Source of the DNA: Cohnella thermotolerans DSM 17683 | GTDB lineage: Bacteria > Bacillota > Bacilli > Paenibacillales > Paenibacillaceae | Length of the DNA: 64,000 nucleotides | Reading direction: 5' to 3' | NCBI RefSeq assembly: GCF_000429825.1 | Contig: NZ_KE386955.1 | Coordinates: 174,204-238,203, forward strand | Part shown: positions 42,999 through 52,096 of the stretch, piece by piece | Position numbering within the stretch: the first letter of the stretch is position 1 | How the letters are laid out: every line of letters starts with the position of its first letter | Notes under the pieces: model-generated | Seen by the model: the letters and a program-made list of their open reading frames with translations, nothing else | Told to the model about the DNA's origin: nothing | Database searches by the model: none | Translations under genes and position numbers: made by a program

Positions 42999-44127
42999 GG
43001 CCCTCTCCCTCGCCTTCGAGCCGATCCGGAGATCGGATCGGCGGAAGCGGCCGGGCTTTGATCGCGGTTTCCAGCGCCCCGCCCGCCGACCGGGAAGCGG
43101 CCGGAGCCGGCGCAGGGGCAGGGGCGTCCCGCGGCGCGGCGGCCCATTGCCGCAGCCCCCGCCGCCGCGCCTCCTCCGCCTCCAGCGCGCCGTACACCCG
43201 ATGCTCCACACGCCCGCCGGCTCGCGACAATAGAACGTAGGCCCCGAACACGCCTTCGCGGGCGAGCAAGGCGAGAACCGGACGGTTGAACACGTCGGAC
43301 AGATCCGACGCGTGCGCCGTCGCCAGCACCCGAACGCCTGCATGAAGCGCCTCCCTGAGCGCGTCCGCGTCCTCGGGCCGCCCGATCTCGTCGACGACGA
43401 CGACTTCCGGCGACATGGAGCGGACGAGCATCATCATGCCTTCCGCTTTCGGGCAGGCGTCGAGCACATCGGTGCGGGGGCCGAGGTCGAACGTCGGCAC
43501 CCCCCGCTCGCAAGCGGCGATCTCCGACCGTTCGTCGACGATGCCGACCTTCCGGCCCCCCCAGCTTCGGGCCGAAGGATCGTTCCACTCCCCCGAGCTG
43601 ACGGCTCTCGCCAGATCGCGCAGCAGCGTCGTCTTGCCCTGCTGCGGAGGCGAGACGATCAGCGTGTGGCGGACCGTTCTCGCGGCTTTGTCCAGCAACG
43701 CGGGCAGCAGCCGGGCCGCGCAGCCGGGCCGCGCCCGGGCGATGCGCACGTTGAAGCTGGTGACGTCCCGCAAATGCCGGACCGCCCCGCCTTCGAGCAC
43801 GGTCCGGCCGGCCAGTCCGATCCGGTGACCCCCGGCCACCGTCACATAGCCCCGTCTTAACTCCTCTTCCACCGCATATAGCGAATGATCCGTTACTTTT
43901 TCCAGCAGCGCCTTGCAATCTTCCCGGCTCGGCTTGTACCCCGCGCGATAATCGTCGGCGACGGAGCCGTCGCCCCGCACGAACGCGAAGCGGCCTCCGT
44001 ACCCGATCTCCAGCGGGCGGTTCTCCCGGATGCGGATCTCCTCGAGCGTCTCGAGCACGGCATCCGGCAGCCCGGACAGCAACGATCTCAGTTGATACGG
44101 CAACCATTCAAACAAGACGGGCGGCAT
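42991..44127 (-). CDS. spoIIIAA: Stage III sporulation protein AA (ATPase)
   Basis: 378 aa, secretion-type ATPase that powers or gates the channel. Walker A reads VSPPQQGKTTLLRDLAR near residue 160 and Walker B MSPEVVVVDEIGRPEDA near 232. The C-terminal 55 residues are an Ala/Pro/Arg-rich extension absent from the 307-aa B. subtilis protein. The ATG at 44127 has AAAGGGGG 8 bases upstream, better than the frame-opening ATG at 44172. Preceded by a sigma-E-type promoter. Confidence 0.95.
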   Translation of the reverse strand: MPPVLFEWLPYQLRSLLSGLPDAVLETLEEIRIRENRPLEIGYGGRFAFVRGDGSVADDYRAGYKPSREDCKALLEKVTDHSLYAVEEELRRGYVTVAGGHRIGLAGRTVLEGGAVRHLRDVTSFNVRIARARPGCAARLLPALLDKAARTVRHTLIVSPPQQGKTTLLRDLARAVSSGEWNDPSARSWGGRKVGIVDERSEIAACERGVPTFDLGPRTDVLDACPKAEGMMMLVRSMSPEVVVVDEIGRPEDADALREALHAGVRVLATAHASDLSDVFNRPVLALLAREGVFGAYVLLSRAGGRVEHRVYGALEAEEARRRGLRQWAAAPRDAPAPAPAPAASRSAGGALETAIKARPLPPIRSPDRLEGEGEGHA

Positions 44128-44172
44128 CGGGATTTCCCCCTTTCCCCGAGACGAAGTCCATAGCTGATTCAT

Positions 44173-44200
44173 ATGTATGCTTGGACGATATTTTTATGCC
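44173..44200 (-). promoter_or_regulatory. Sigma-E promoter of the spoIIIA operon
   Basis: Minus strand -35 GGCATAAA (44193-44200), 13-base spacer, -10 CATACAT (44173-44179). This matches the mother-cell sigma-E consensus (GTCATATT, N13, CATACAnT) well and stands 46 bases before the spoIIIAA start. Confidence 0.75.
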
Positions 44201-44225
44201 TGCTTGGCCCTTCCCGACCGTGCCG

Positions 44226-44489
44226 TCACTTCTTCAAAATGCCGATCAGCAAACACGAGACGCCCGCCGCCACCCACAAAAAGCGCATGGGAGACAGCTT
44301 GTCCGACAGCCCGACCAGCCCGATCGTCGTCGTCGTCAGCAGCACCAGCGGTCCGACCAGCGCCAGCATGGAATTGACGACCAGCGCCTTCTGGATATCG
44401 TTAAACTTCAGCATGACGATTGCGGCGGTAATCTCTAGGCTTCCGGAGACGATGCGTAGCAGCGCCATGCTGAACACCGTTTTGTCCAT
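44226..44489 (-). CDS. yqhV: YqhV family (DUF2619) small membrane protein
   Basis: 87 aa with about three transmembrane helices and the stretch LRIVSGSLEITAAIVMLKFN. Same position as yqhV beside spoIIIAA in Bacillus. The ATG at 44489 has GGGGGGAGGG upstream, and the nine codons before it are shadow. Function unknown. Confidence 0.85.
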   Translation of the reverse strand: MDKTVFSMALLRIVSGSLEITAAIVMLKFNDIQKALVVNSMLALVGPLVLLTTTTIGLVGLSDKLSPMRFLWVAAGVSCLLIGILKK

Positions 44490-44696
44490 TTGTCGCCCTC
44501 CCCCCTTTCGGCCCAAGTTTGTCCGTGTTCTACTCTATGCTTCCGGGCCGGACAACTTTCCCTTTTTCCCCTGACCGCTCCTGTTCGCCCTTGCCTCAAA
44601 GGGCACCCGCCCAAGCCGGCGCGCATATATTGCCGTTGCATAGCTTACCGGACGCCTTGGACGGTAAACTCAACTTCATACGAGGAGAGTTGCAAT

Positions 44697-45515
44697 ATGG
44701 AGACCAAAATCGACGCGTCATGGCCGGCGGCGCTGCGGGACCCGAGCGAATCGCGGAGCGGCAAGCCCCGCACTTCCGGCATGACGATGGTCATCGACAA
44801 GGGGCTCGGTCCCCACGCGTTCGCGGACTTGCTCGCCACCGCGGGAGATTATATCGACTTCATCAAGGTCGGCTTCGGCACCTCGCCCCTCTATTCGTAC
44901 TCGCTCATCCAAGACAAAATCGCGAGGGCGCAGAGCGTCGGAATCGCCGTATTTCCGGGCGGAACGCTGCTGGAGGCGGCGGTCAGGCTCCATGAGGAAG
45001 CCGGTTTTTTCGCGGCGGTGCTGGAGCTCGGATTCGACGGCGTGGAGATCTCGGACGGCACGATCGAGCTGAGCCGGCAGCAGCGGGACGGTCTCATTCG
45101 GGAAGCGACGAGGCGGGGCTTGCGGGTGTTTACCGAGTACGGTAAAAAAACGTCCGGTTCGCGCATCGTTCTGGACGACTTGCGCCGGACGATCGAAGCG
45201 GACCTCCAGTGCGGAGCGGAGTTGGTGACGGTCGAGGCAAGGGAGTCGGGCGTCGGGGTCGGGCTCTACGACGAGAAGGGCGGCTGCCGCGAAGACGAAC
45301 TTCGCATGCTGCAGCGCCATTTGCCGGACGCGGGCAAGCTGATGTGGGAAGCGCCCCGGAAGGACCAGCAGGCGGCCCTGCTGACCATCCTCGGGCCGGA
45401 AGCGAATCTGGGCAACGTCGCGCCCCAGGAGGCGCTGTCGCTGGAGACGATGCGGCGCGGCTTGCGCAGCGACACGTTCGGCCTGCACCGGTCGATCTCT
45501 CATTATGTAATTTAA
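44697..45515 (+). CDS. comA: Phosphosulfolactate synthase
   Basis: 272 aa. ComA-family enzymes add sulfite to phosphoenolpyruvate to give phosphosulfolactate, for coenzyme M in archaea and sulfolactate in Bacillus spores (YitD). Visible: a TIM-barrel with TMVIDKGLGPHAF, DYIDFIKVGFGTSPLY, FPGGTLLEAA, and GFDGVEISDGTIEL with the conserved acidic residues. GAGGAGAG precedes the ATG by 7 bases. The frame upstream of 44697 is shadow. It is an insertion, on the plus strand, into the Bacillus yqhV-efp order. Confidence 0.9.
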   Translation: METKIDASWPAALRDPSESRSGKPRTSGMTMVIDKGLGPHAFADLLATAGDYIDFIKVGFGTSPLYSYSLIQDKIARAQSVGIAVFPGGTLLEAAVRLHEEAGFFAAVLELGFDGVEISDGTIELSRQQRDGLIREATRRGLRVFTEYGKKTSGSRIVLDDLRRTIEADLQCGAELVTVEARESGVGVGLYDEKGGCREDELRMLQRHLPDAGKLMWEAPRKDQQAALLTILGPEANLGNVAPQEALSLETMRRGLRSDTFGLHRSISHYVI

Positions 45516-45638
45516 AGCGGCGGCAGGCGAGCTTCCCGCGGCGTTCTAAGCGGGGGGCTCGTTCCGTATTCTGATAAGGAGGCAAATCGCGCCTACGAAT
45601 TTCCCGGACGCCGTTCCGGCCTGGAGGGCATGCTATCC

Positions 45639-46097
45639 ATGAACGGGGATTTGGTGCTTGTCGCGCTTATCATTATCGGATTGATCGGGCGTTCTCCGAT
45701 CATCACGACCGCTGCTTGCGTGCTGCTCATCGTCAAGCTTGTCCATCTGGAGCGGTACTTGCCCTCCATCGAGCGGCGGGGGCTGGAATTCGGGCTGCTC
45801 TTCCTGACGCTGGCCGTGCTCGTTCCGTTCGCGTCGGGGAAAGTTCAGGTGAAGGACGTGCTGGGCGCCTTTACGTCCTGGACAGGCTGGGTCGCGCTGC
45901 TGGGGGGAGCGGCAGCCACCTATTTGAACGGCAAAGGCCTGGAAATGCTTAAGGTCGATCCGCAGCTCATCGTCGGGCTCGTCATCGGCTCGATTGCCGG
46001 CATCGTGCTGCTGCGCGGCATTCCCGTCGGTCCGCTTATGGCGGCCGGCATTACGGCGTTCATTTTGAAAATTCTCCAGCTGTTCACGAATAAATGA
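45639..46097 (+). CDS. DUF441 family membrane protein (YtwI-like)
   Basis: 152 aa with four to five transmembrane helices and the family wording [24 protein letters not shown]-type start and [22 protein letters not shown] is 10 bases before the ATG at 45639; the ATG three codons earlier would have almost no spacing. It follows the phosphosulfolactate synthase gene by 123 bases on the same strand. Function unknown. Confidence 0.85.
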   Translation: MNGDLVLVALIIIGLIGRSPIITTAACVLLIVKLVHLERYLPSIERRGLEFGLLFLTLAVLVPFASGKVQVKDVLGAFTSWTGWVALLGGAAATYLNGKGLEMLKVDPQLIVGLVIGSIAGIVLLRGIPVGPLMAAGITAFILKILQLFTNK

Positions 46098-46154
46098 GCG
46101 TAATTTGGAAAAAAGCGGATGCATCTTGGCGCACTTGATGGACACTCGCCTGAA

Positions 46155-46205
46155 AATGAAGAAATGGCGACGTAGGGAGTGTATCCCTGCATCGCCATTT
46201 CTCAA
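46155..46205. terminator. Hairpin between the DUF441 gene and lysC
   Basis: GAAATGGCGA (46161-46170) pairs with TCGCCATTTC (46192-46201), with an inner AGGGA/TCCCT. On the minus strand it is followed by TTCATTTTC, so it probably ends the lysC transcript. Confidence 0.65.
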
Positions 46206-46260
46206 ATCAGACTGAGATTGATTTTCTAGCTTACAGCGCTCAAATGCGCCGCTGCCCTGC

Positions 46261-47514
46261 TTACCGGCGTTCTTGAGGACCGCCGACGAATGCGGCTTCC
46301 GCCGTGTCGAGGCCGTAAGCGGTGTGCAGCGCCCGGACGACGTCCTGCAGCGGCTCCGCCGCGATGACGCAAGAGCATTTGATCTCCGACGTGCTCACCA
46401 TCTTGATGCTGACGCCCTGCTTGGAGATGACGTCGAACATCTTCGCGGCCACTCCCGGATTCGACACCATGCCGGCGCCGACGATCGACACTTTGACGAG
46501 CCCTTCCTCGAAGGAAACGTCCCGATAGGGCACGACGCTGCGAATGTTCTCGATGACGGCCATCGCCTTCGGACGATCGGAGAGCGACAGCGTGAACGAG
46601 AAGTCCGCCTTGCCGTTCTGAACGCCGCTTTGAACGATGATGTCCACGTCGATGCCTTCCTGCGCGAGCGCCCCGAATACGTTCGCCAATACGCCCGGCA
46701 CGTCCTCCACTCCGAGAATGCTGATGCGCGCGACGTTCTTGTCGAATGCGATGCCGCTAACGACGACTCCTTGTTCCATTGCCGCTTCCTCCCTCACGAG
46801 CGTTCCTTCATTCTGGGTAAAACTCGAACGTACGACGAGACGCACTTGATTGTGCTTCGCGTATTCGACGGCGCGCGGATGCAGCACCGCCGCGCCCAGA
46901 TGCGCCAGCTCCAGCATCTCGTCATAGGAGATGACATCGAGCTTGCGCGCGCATTTGACGACGCGGGGGTCGGTCGAATAGACGCCGTCCACGTCGGTGT
47001 AAATCTCGCATACGTCCGCTTGCAGCGCCGCCGCCAGCGCGACGGCCGTCGTATCCGATCCGCCGCGGCCGAGCGTCGTGATCTCGCCGTCTTCGGTCAT
47101 GCCCTGGAAGCCCGCGACGATCGCGATATCCCCTTCGTCCAACGCAGCCAGCAGACGCTTCGGCGCAATGTCCGTAATGCGCGCTTTGCCGTGAACGGCT
47201 TCCGTCGAAATGCCCGCCTGCCATCCGGTAAACGATCTGGCGGCATGGCCGAGCTTATGAATGGTCATCGCAAGCAGCGCCACGGATATTTGCTCGCCGG
47301 TCGTGAGCAGCATATCCATCTCCCTTGCGGGCGGCTCTGCGTTCAATTCCCTGGACTTATCGATCAGATCGTCCGTCGTATCTCCCATCGCGGACACGAC
47401 GACTACGACTCGGTGGCCCTGCAGCTTCTTGTCGACGATCCGCTGCGCCACGCGCTGCATCCGTTCCGTCGTACCCACGGAACTGCCGCCGAATTTCATT
47501 ACGATTAACGACAA
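46261..47514 (-). CDS. lysC: Aspartate kinase
   Basis: 417 aa; phosphorylates aspartate at the head of the lysine, threonine and methionine pathway. The N-terminal kinase motif is IVMKFGGSSVGT; TTGEQISVALLAM and FTGWQAGISTE follow. Two C-terminal ACT domains (ISILGVEDVPGVLANVFGAL and VSIVGAGMVSNPGVAAKMF) bind the feedback amino acid. TTG at 47514 gives the family start and has GGGGAG upstream; the longer frame is antisense shadow. An internal start for the short beta form is plausible as in B. subtilis. The leader is too short for a lysine riboswitch. Confidence 0.93.
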   Translation of the reverse strand: MSLIVMKFGGSSVGTTERMQRVAQRIVDKKLQGHRVVVVVSAMGDTTDDLIDKSRELNAEPPAREMDMLLTTGEQISVALLAMTIHKLGHAARSFTGWQAGISTEAVHGKARITDIAPKRLLAALDEGDIAIVAGFQGMTEDGEITTLGRGGSDTTAVALAAALQADVCEIYTDVDGVYSTDPRVVKCARKLDVISYDEMLELAHLGAAVLHPRAVEYAKHNQVRLVVRSSFTQNEGTLVREEAAMEQGVVVSGIAFDKNVARISILGVEDVPGVLANVFGALAQEGIDVDIIVQSGVQNGKADFSFTLSLSDRPKAMAVIENIRSVVPYRDVSFEEGLVKVSIVGAGMVSNPGVAAKMFDVISKQGVSIKMVSTSEIKCSCVIAAEPLQDVVRALHTAYGLDTAEAAFVGGPQERR

Positions 47515-47556
47515 CGCGGTTTCACTCCCCGATAAAACTTCTGCATACAGCATTAT

Positions 47557-47584
47557 ATTATAGCATAAGTCGGATGGCCCAGAA
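47557..47584 (-). promoter_or_regulatory. Promoter of lysC
   Basis: Minus strand extended -10 TGCTATAAT (TATAAT at 47557-47562) with a weak -35 TTCTGG (47579-47584) 16 bases upstream. Confidence 0.5.
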
Positions 47585-47587
47585 ATG

Positions 47588-47629
47588 AAAAAAATCCTCG
47601 CCGCCGCATGGAAATGCGGAGGCAAGGAT
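47588..47629 (-). terminator. Terminator after efp
   Basis: ATCCTTGCCTCCGCAT pairs with ATGCGGCGGCGAGGAT (two mismatches) and is followed by TTTTTTCATTT on the minus strand, 15 bases after the efp stop. Confidence 0.9.
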
Positions 47630-47644
47630 GGGCTGAGTCCCGTC

Positions 47645-48202
47645 TTAGGCGCGGGACACGTATTTGCCATCGCGGGTGTCGATCGTGAGCACGTCGCCTT
47701 CGTTGATGAACAGCGGCACTTGCACGTTCAGGCCCGTCTCCAGCTTGGCGTTCTTGGTCGCACCGGTCGCGGTGTTGCCCTTGATGCCCGGCTCGGTCTC
47801 GACGACCTTCAGGTTGACGGAGTTCGGCAGATTGATGCCGATGATCTCGCCTTGGTAGCTGGCGATGTTCACCGTCATGTTCTCGGTCAGGAAGTTGATC
47901 TCCCATTCGAGCTGCTTCTTGTCCAGAGTGAATTGGTCGTAGGTCTCGTTGTCCATGAACGTATACTCGGTGCCGGAGTTGTACAAATATTGCACCGCAC
48001 GGTTCTCGACGTGCGCGCGAACGACGTTCTCGCCAGCGCGGAACGTCTTCTCGACGACGTTGCCGTTGCGCAGATTCTTCATCTTCGTGCGGACGAACGC
48101 GGCTCCCTTGCCCGGCTTCACGTGTTGGAAGTCGAGAACGGAGCAAAGCTCTCCGTCCACTTCGATGGTAAGTCCTGTCTTCAGATCGTTAACGGAAATC
48201 AC
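47645..48202 (-). CDS. efp: Elongation factor P
   Basis: 185 aa; relieves ribosome stalling at polyproline. Three beta-barrel domains of normal size. The modifiable residue is Lys32 in [16 protein letters not shown], the Bacillus-type loop. The C-terminal signature [24 protein letters not shown] is intact. It follows the proline peptidase gene by 34 bases, as in Bacillus. Confidence 0.97.
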   Translation of the reverse strand: MISVNDLKTGLTIEVDGELCSVLDFQHVKPGKGAAFVRTKMKNLRNGNVVEKTFRAGENVVRAHVENRAVQYLYNSGTEYTFMDNETYDQFTLDKKQLEWEINFLTENMTVNIASYQGEIIGINLPNSVNLKVVETEPGIKGNTATGATKNAKLETGLNVQVPLFINEGDVLTIDTRDGKYVSRA

Positions 48203-48236
48203 TGCAAAAATTCCCTCCTGTGGAAACGTGGCTCCC

Positions 48237-49310
48237 CTAATCCAGAACGATCAGTTCCTTCGGCGAGCGAGTAAGTATTTTAATCCCGTCATCCGTCATC
48301 ACGACGTCGTCTTCGATGCGAACGCCCCCGAAGCCGGGGAGATAAATGCCAGGTTCGACCGTGACAGTCATGCCGGGGGTTAAAATCGTGTCTTCGGTTC
48401 TGGACAGCCGGGGCGCTTCATGAATTTCCATGCCGAGCCCGTGACCTGTCCCATGGCCGAAATATTCACCATAACCATACCTTGTAATGACGTCTCTCGT
48501 CAAGGCGTCGCCCTCTCGCCCCGTCAGTCCGGGACGGAGATTCTCCAGCGTGTGGAGCTGCGCTTCCAGCACGATGTCGTAAATTTCGCGGTGCTTGGCG
48601 CTCGGACGCCCGACCACGACCGTGCGGGTAATGTCCGAGCAGTATCCTTTGTAGTAGGCGCCGTAATCGAGCTTGACGAATTCGTCCCGGCCGATGATGC
48701 GGTCGCTCGCCACGCCGTGAGGCAGGGCGGAACGTTCTCCCGAGGCGACGATCGTCTCGAACGACGTGGAGGTCGCCCCGTGGCTCCGCATGAAAAATTC
48801 GAGCTCCAGCGCGATGTCGGCTTCGGACACGCCCGGTTTAATAAATGGCAAAATGTGCGAAAACGTCCGGTCCGCCAAATCGGCGGCTTCCTGCATGATC
48901 GCGAGCTCGCTCTCGTCCTTGATCATGCGGATCTTCTCCACGGCGCCGCCCGACACTTTCAGCTCGGTGGAACCGAACTTCTCCTTCAAGACGGCGTACG
49001 TCGCGTAATTCACGTCCCGCTCCTCGAACAACAGCGAGGAGACGCCCCACTTGCGAAGCAGCCCGGCTACGTCGTCGTACACGTTAGGGCCGTGCTCGAC
49101 GACGGTAAAACCGGCAGCCTGGGCTGGCGCCTGGTCCCGGTAGCGGAAATCCGTCAGCAGCACCGCATCGCTGGCCGTAACGAGCACGACGCCCGCCGAG
49201 CCGGTGAAGCCGGTCAAATACCGGCGGTTGACGCCGTTCGTGACGAGCATCGCCTCCGCGCCCAGTTCGCCGATCGCCGTCCTCAGCTTTCTCACTCTTT
49301 CGTTCGGCAT
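48237..49310 (-). CDS. yqhT: Xaa-Pro peptidase, M24 family (YqhT)
   Basis: 357 aa. A creatinase-like N-domain (residues 1-130) precedes the M24 pita-bread domain, with metal ligands in [18 protein letters not shown] (two Asp), [18 protein letters not shown] (His), [12 protein letters not shown] (Glu) and [10 protein letters not shown] (Glu). It removes amino acids ahead of proline. The ATG at 49310 has GGAGG and GGAG in front; the GTG four codons earlier has no spacing. It is between aroQ and efp. Confidence 0.92.
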   Translation of the reverse strand: MPNERVRKLRTAIGELGAEAMLVTNGVNRRYLTGFTGSAGVVLVTASDAVLLTDFRYRDQAPAQAAGFTVVEHGPNVYDDVAGLLRKWGVSSLLFEERDVNYATYAVLKEKFGSTELKVSGGAVEKIRMIKDESELAIMQEAADLADRTFSHILPFIKPGVSEADIALELEFFMRSHGATSTSFETIVASGERSALPHGVASDRIIGRDEFVKLDYGAYYKGYCSDITRTVVVGRPSAKHREIYDIVLEAQLHTLENLRPGLTGREGDALTRDVITRYGYGEYFGHGTGHGLGMEIHEAPRLSRTEDTILTPGMTVTVEPGIYLPGFGGVRIEDDVVMTDDGIKILTRSPKELIVLD

Positions 49311-49329
49311 GTTCTTCTCCACCTCCTGA

Positions 49330-49779
49330 TCAATTTGCGGTCTCGAGTCCCAGATGCCGGCACAGCGCCCGCAGCCCGAGCTCGTAGCCGAGCGGTCCGA
49401 AGCCCGCGATCTGTCCGAGACAGACGGGAGCCGTTACCGACACGTGCCGGAACGCCTCGCGCTTGTGGATGTTGGACAGATGCACTTCCACCACCGGCAG
49501 CCCGACCGCGGCCAGACCGTCCCTCAGCGCGTAGCTCGTGTGGGTATAGGCCCCGGGATTGATCAGAATGCCGTCATGGCGCCCGTACGCCGCATGGATC
49601 TCGTCCAGCAGCGCGCCTTCGTGGTTCGATTGATAGAAGCTCAGCTCGACGCCCAGCTTGCCGGCGAGCGCCCGCAAGCTATCTTCGATGTCCTTCAGCG
49701 TCGACGCGCCGTAAACGCCCGGTTCGCGAATGCCGAGCATGTTCAAGTTCGGACCGTTCAATACCAATATGCTGGCCAT
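49330..49779 (-). CDS. aroQ: Type II 3-dehydroquinate dehydratase
   Basis: 149 aa; third step of the shikimate pathway. It begins [21 protein letters not shown] with the catalytic Tyr (about residue 23), then [17 protein letters not shown] and [17 protein letters not shown] with the active-site His. It precedes yqhT by 19 bases. Confidence 0.96.
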   Translation of the reverse strand: MASILVLNGPNLNMLGIREPGVYGASTLKDIEDSLRALAGKLGVELSFYQSNHEGALLDEIHAAYGRHDGILINPGAYTHTSYALRDGLAAVGLPVVEVHLSNIHKREAFRHVSVTAPVCLGQIAGFGPLGYELGLRALCRHLGLETAN

Positions 49780-49894
49780 ATCAAGCTCTCCTCCGTCTCG
49801 TCCGCCTCCGCCGCGGCTGCGGCCGAAAGCCCGGCCGGCCCGGCAATGATCGCCAAATTATTGTATCATAGCGCGCGGCCGGTCGACCAGCGGA

Positions 49895-50491
49895 TTAGGA
49901 GGCGGGCTGCGGTTCTCTCCCTCCTTGGGACGCTTTGGCCGTCGGCTCCCTTGCGGCTTCGTCGTGATATTCGAAGGCGATGCTGTAGCCGATGAACAGT
50001 CCCCAGACGAGATAGAGACAAAGCTCTGCAACAAGGGTCCTCCAGCCGAGCGCAGCCGCGGCCTCGACGGTTCCGGTCGGCGGACCGACGACGTAGAACA
50101 GCATCACCCACCACAAGGCGCCGAACGCGATTCCGGGCCACGGACCGCTCAATCGGCCGAAGAAGAGCCAATAGATCAGCCCGGCGAAGACGGACATAAC
50201 GATGAACAACAGCAAGCCGATCCACTCCCATCCGGCGCTGCCCAGCAAGCTGCGGCGCACGAAAGGATCGGCCAGAAACGCCTGCGGGACCTTCGTAAAA
50301 TGAAGGCCGACGGCGAACCAGCGAATGAAGCCCCACAGCACGCCGGCGAAAAAGCCGATGAGCATCGAGAATAAGGCGGGATGCGGCGAGGCCTCCTTGC
50401 GCAGCGCCGACCTCGCGGTTCGGGGTCTTACCGGCTCCTCCCCGTCCCGGGCGCCGCCGGCGCGATCTTGCTTTTCAGCATTTGGCGACAT
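49895..50491 (-). CDS. yqhR: YqhR family membrane protein
   Basis: 198 aa, four predicted transmembrane helices (about 40-62, 90-110, 118-138, 150-170) between polar ends. Wording such as IGFFAGVLWGFIRWFA and FVRRSLLGSAGWEWIGL matches the YqhR family, and the gene lies between aroQ and yqhQ as in Bacillus. It is divergent from yqhQ here. Function unknown. Confidence 0.82.
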   Translation of the reverse strand: MSPNAEKQDRAGGARDGEEPVRPRTARSALRKEASPHPALFSMLIGFFAGVLWGFIRWFAVGLHFTKVPQAFLADPFVRRSLLGSAGWEWIGLLLFIVMSVFAGLIYWLFFGRLSGPWPGIAFGALWWVMLFYVVGPPTGTVEAAAALGWRTLVAELCLYLVWGLFIGYSIAFEYHDEAAREPTAKASQGGREPQPAS

Positions 50492-50684
50492 GTACGTCCC
50501 TCCGTTCGTTTGCGGCTCGTTGCGGGTTATTATGAGTCACCCGGGGGACGATTAACCGCCGCATGGGGTCGCTGAGCCTGCGAGCAGCCGTTTCCTGTAG
50601 CATTGCGGGCGTTAATCTTGTAAAATAAGGGTAGCTTGGGGAGCCGGCTTCCCCAGAGTTTAAGCGACAGAGAAGGTGATGGGC

Positions 50685-51623
50685 TTGGCACGGCAAGCAA
50701 ACGTAGCATACGGAGGACAGGCCGTTATCGAAGGCGTCATGTTTGCGGGACGCCACGTGAACGTAACCGCCGTCCGCAGGAAGAACCAGGAGATCGCTTT
50801 CTACGAGGTACCGAGAACTTCGAGTCCGAATATCCTGAAGTGGTTGAAGCGAATACCGTTTATTCGCGGCATCGTCGGCATCGTCGAATCCGCCGCCAAA
50901 GGCTCGCAGCATTTGAATTTCTCCGCTGAAGCGTACGCCGAAGACGAGACCTCGCCGGAGGACGCCGCCCCGAAGAAGGAGAAATGGAGCCTGTCGATGA
51001 TTCTCGGCGTCGCGGTCGTCGGCGTGCTGTCCTTCGTGGTCGGCAAGCTGGTGTTCGTCTCCGTCCCGGCCTTTCTTGAAAGCGAAATCTTCGGACGGGC
51101 GTTCGACAATAAATTTTTGCACAATCTTTTGGAAGGCGTTATCAAAATTGCCTTGTTGCTCTTCTATTTGTGGATGATTTCCAAGACGCCGGTCGTCAAG
51201 CGGCTGTTCCAATACCACGGCGCGGAGCACAAAGTCATCAGCTGCTACGAAGCGGGCGACGAACTGACGGTCGAGAACGTGCAGAAGCACAGCCGGCTTC
51301 ACTACCGCTGCGGCAGCAGCTTCCTCATTTTCACCGTGCTGGTCGGCGTCATTCTGTATTCCTTCCCGATTTTCAGCTGGGATTCGGTATGGGAACGCAT
51401 CTGGATTCGGATCGTCCTGCTCCCGGTCGTCCTCGGCATCTCGTACGAAGTGCTCAAATGGACGAACGCCCTGCGCGACGTTCCCGTCCTGCGCTTCCTC
51501 GGTTACCCGGGCTTGTGGCTGCAGCTGCTGACGACCAAAGAGCCGACCGACGATCAGGTCGCCGTCTCCATCGCTTCCTTCAACCGGATGCGGGAGCTTG
51601 ACCGCGAGCTTCATCCGGCTTGA
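50685..51623 (+). CDS. yqhQ: DUF1385 membrane protein YqhQ
   Basis: 312 aa. The N-terminal YGGQAVIEGVMFAGRH and FYEVPRTSS are family marks, followed by about four transmembrane helices and a conserved RLFQYHGAEHKVISCYE and CGSSFLIF. TTG at 50685 is chosen because GAGAAGG is 8 bases upstream and it gives the short MARQ-type start; ATG and GTG two and three codons earlier sit too close to the RBS. Function unknown. Confidence 0.88.
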   Translation: MARQANVAYGGQAVIEGVMFAGRHVNVTAVRRKNQEIAFYEVPRTSSPNILKWLKRIPFIRGIVGIVESAAKGSQHLNFSAEAYAEDETSPEDAAPKKEKWSLSMILGVAVVGVLSFVVGKLVFVSVPAFLESEIFGRAFDNKFLHNLLEGVIKIALLLFYLWMISKTPVVKRLFQYHGAEHKVISCYEAGDELTVENVQKHSRLHYRCGSSFLIFTVLVGVILYSFPIFSWDSVWERIWIRIVLLPVVLGISYEVLKWTNALRDVPVLRFLGYPGLWLQLLTTKEPTDDQVAVSIASFNRMRELDRELHPA

Positions 51624-51709
51624 CCCCGAACGGGCACCGTACGCCTCTCGCGCAAGTCGGGTATATCGGGCAAAGCGGGTGCGGAACATAAACGCGAAGG
51701 AGTGATCGT

Positions 51710-52039
51710 ATGCGCAAACGAATCGGTCCGTTATCCGCCATTCTGTTCGTGCTGTTCGCGATCGGAGTCGTGGAACAAATCAGGCAAGGCGCCCGCACGC
51801 TGCTTATTCCGGTCGTGTTGATCGCCATCGTGTTCCTTCTGTACAAATTCCCGCCGAGGCGCTTCCGGGCGTCGTCCGATGCGGCCCGATTCCGCAAGGC
51901 GGCCGCCAAGAGCCGGCAACGCCGGCCCGTACGGGAGACCCGGCCGGGGCCGGCGGACAAATCGAAGCGCCGCAACGCCCCCTTCCGGGTGATCGAAGGC
52001 AACAAGAAGCGGGACGACGAACCGCCCACATACCATTAG
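51710..52039 (+). CDS. yqhP: Small membrane protein, YqhP/SA1362-like
   Basis: 109 aa. Two transmembrane helices (about 5-22 and 30-46) and a strongly basic, Arg/Lys/Pro-rich tail of 60 residues. Its size, layout and place beside yqhQ suggest the YqhP/SA1362 group; sequence similarity alone is weak. AAGGAG precedes the ATG. A terminator follows at once. Confidence 0.6.
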   Translation: MRKRIGPLSAILFVLFAIGVVEQIRQGARTLLIPVVLIAIVFLLYKFPPRRFRASSDAARFRKAAAKSRQRRPVRETRPGPADKSKRRNAPFRVIEGNKKRDDEPPTYH

Positions 52040-52052
52040 ATGCGAGAAAATC

Positions 52053-52090
52053 AAACGCTCCGCATCGGCCGACGCCGATGCGGAGCGTTT
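52053..52090. terminator. Bidirectional terminator between yqhP and the globin sensor gene
   Basis: A perfect 17-bp stem (AAACGCTCCGCATCGGC / GCCGATGCGGAGCGTTT, loop CGAC). The minus side continues GATTTTCTC, the plus side ATGCTG. Confidence 0.85.
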
Positions 52091-52096
52091 ATGCTG

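Noticed and set aside
47515-47644. Lysine riboswitch upstream of lysC
   Set aside because: The leader after the promoter is only about 40 bases, too short for an L-box of roughly 170 bases.
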